Assembly (NCBI GenBank): GCA_021828925.1
Contig: JAJZCT010000210.1
Span: 1-6,308, forward strand
DNA length: 6,308 nt
DNA from: Planctomycetota bacterium
GTDB lineage: Bacteria; Planctomycetota; Phycisphaerae; WQYP01
Direction of reading: 5' to 3'
A program made the translations under genes and the position numbers. A model generated the notes under the pieces. It saw only the letters and a list, made by a program, of their open reading frames with translations, was not told the origin of the DNA and searched no databases. Shown here piece after piece: positions 6,286 to 6,308 of the stretch; position 1 is the first letter of the stretch; each line of letters starts with the position of its first letter.

Positions 6286-6308
6286 AAACATGAAGGTTGT
6301 TTTGGAAA
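6272..6308 (+). CDS. Start of a small partner gene (possible antitoxin), 3' partial
   Basis: Only the first 12 codons are visible (MPRVKNMKVVLE) before the window ends. The frame overlaps the PIN gene by 14 bases and has its own AGGAG site, so the two are co-transcribed and probably translationally coupled. In many PIN-domain modules the adjacent small gene is the antitoxin or a DNA-binding regulator; that role here is inferred from position only, since too little protein is present to see a domain. A second ATG in frame at 6290 is an alternative start. Confidence 0.5.
   Translation, partial: MPRVKNMKVVLE

Overview
The window looks like bacterial chromosome from an envelope or surface-polysaccharide region. 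The organism is probably a Gram-negative-type bacterium. The D-loop wording of the ABC transporter (SQVD rather than SALD) and the overall style of the genes made me think of Planctomycetota or a similar environmental lineage, but that is a low-confidence inference; nothing here is a taxonomic marker.

Left (2-1642, + strand): an ABC exporter of the MsbA type, membrane and ATPase domains in one chain, cut at its 5' end by the window edge. Positions 1643-2012 separate it from a convergent gene and hold no gene I can support, only a possible folded element with a T-rich tail.

Centre (2013-5006, - strand): one very large gene for a fused enzyme. In order it carries a SAM-dependent methyltransferase, a coiled coil containing a 60-residue tandem repeat, a GT-B-like glycosyltransferase domain, and a GT25-like glycosyltransferase domain with an EDD motif. 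The reading frame stays open back to a GTG at 5132, but a Shine-Dalgarno-like GGAG and the expected N-terminus of the methyltransferase family both favour the GTG at 5006.

Right-centre (about 5007-5799): a degraded-looking stretch. It holds a possible C-terminal fragment of an upstream gene on the - strand (overlapping the start of the big gene), a possible methyltransferase C-terminal remnant on the + strand, and a ribosome-site-led mini-ORF joined to that remnant by TGATG.

Right (5783-6308, + strand): a PIN-domain (VapC-like) ribonuclease gene with a promoter -10 placed so that the transcript could start at the A of its ATG. It is followed by an overlapping, well-led small ORF that runs off the window and is probably its partner.

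The large fused enzyme and the exporter plausibly belong to the same broad process, building and exporting a methylated glycan or glycolipid. They are convergent, so they are not one operon. The PIN module is an accessory unit unrelated to that pathway.
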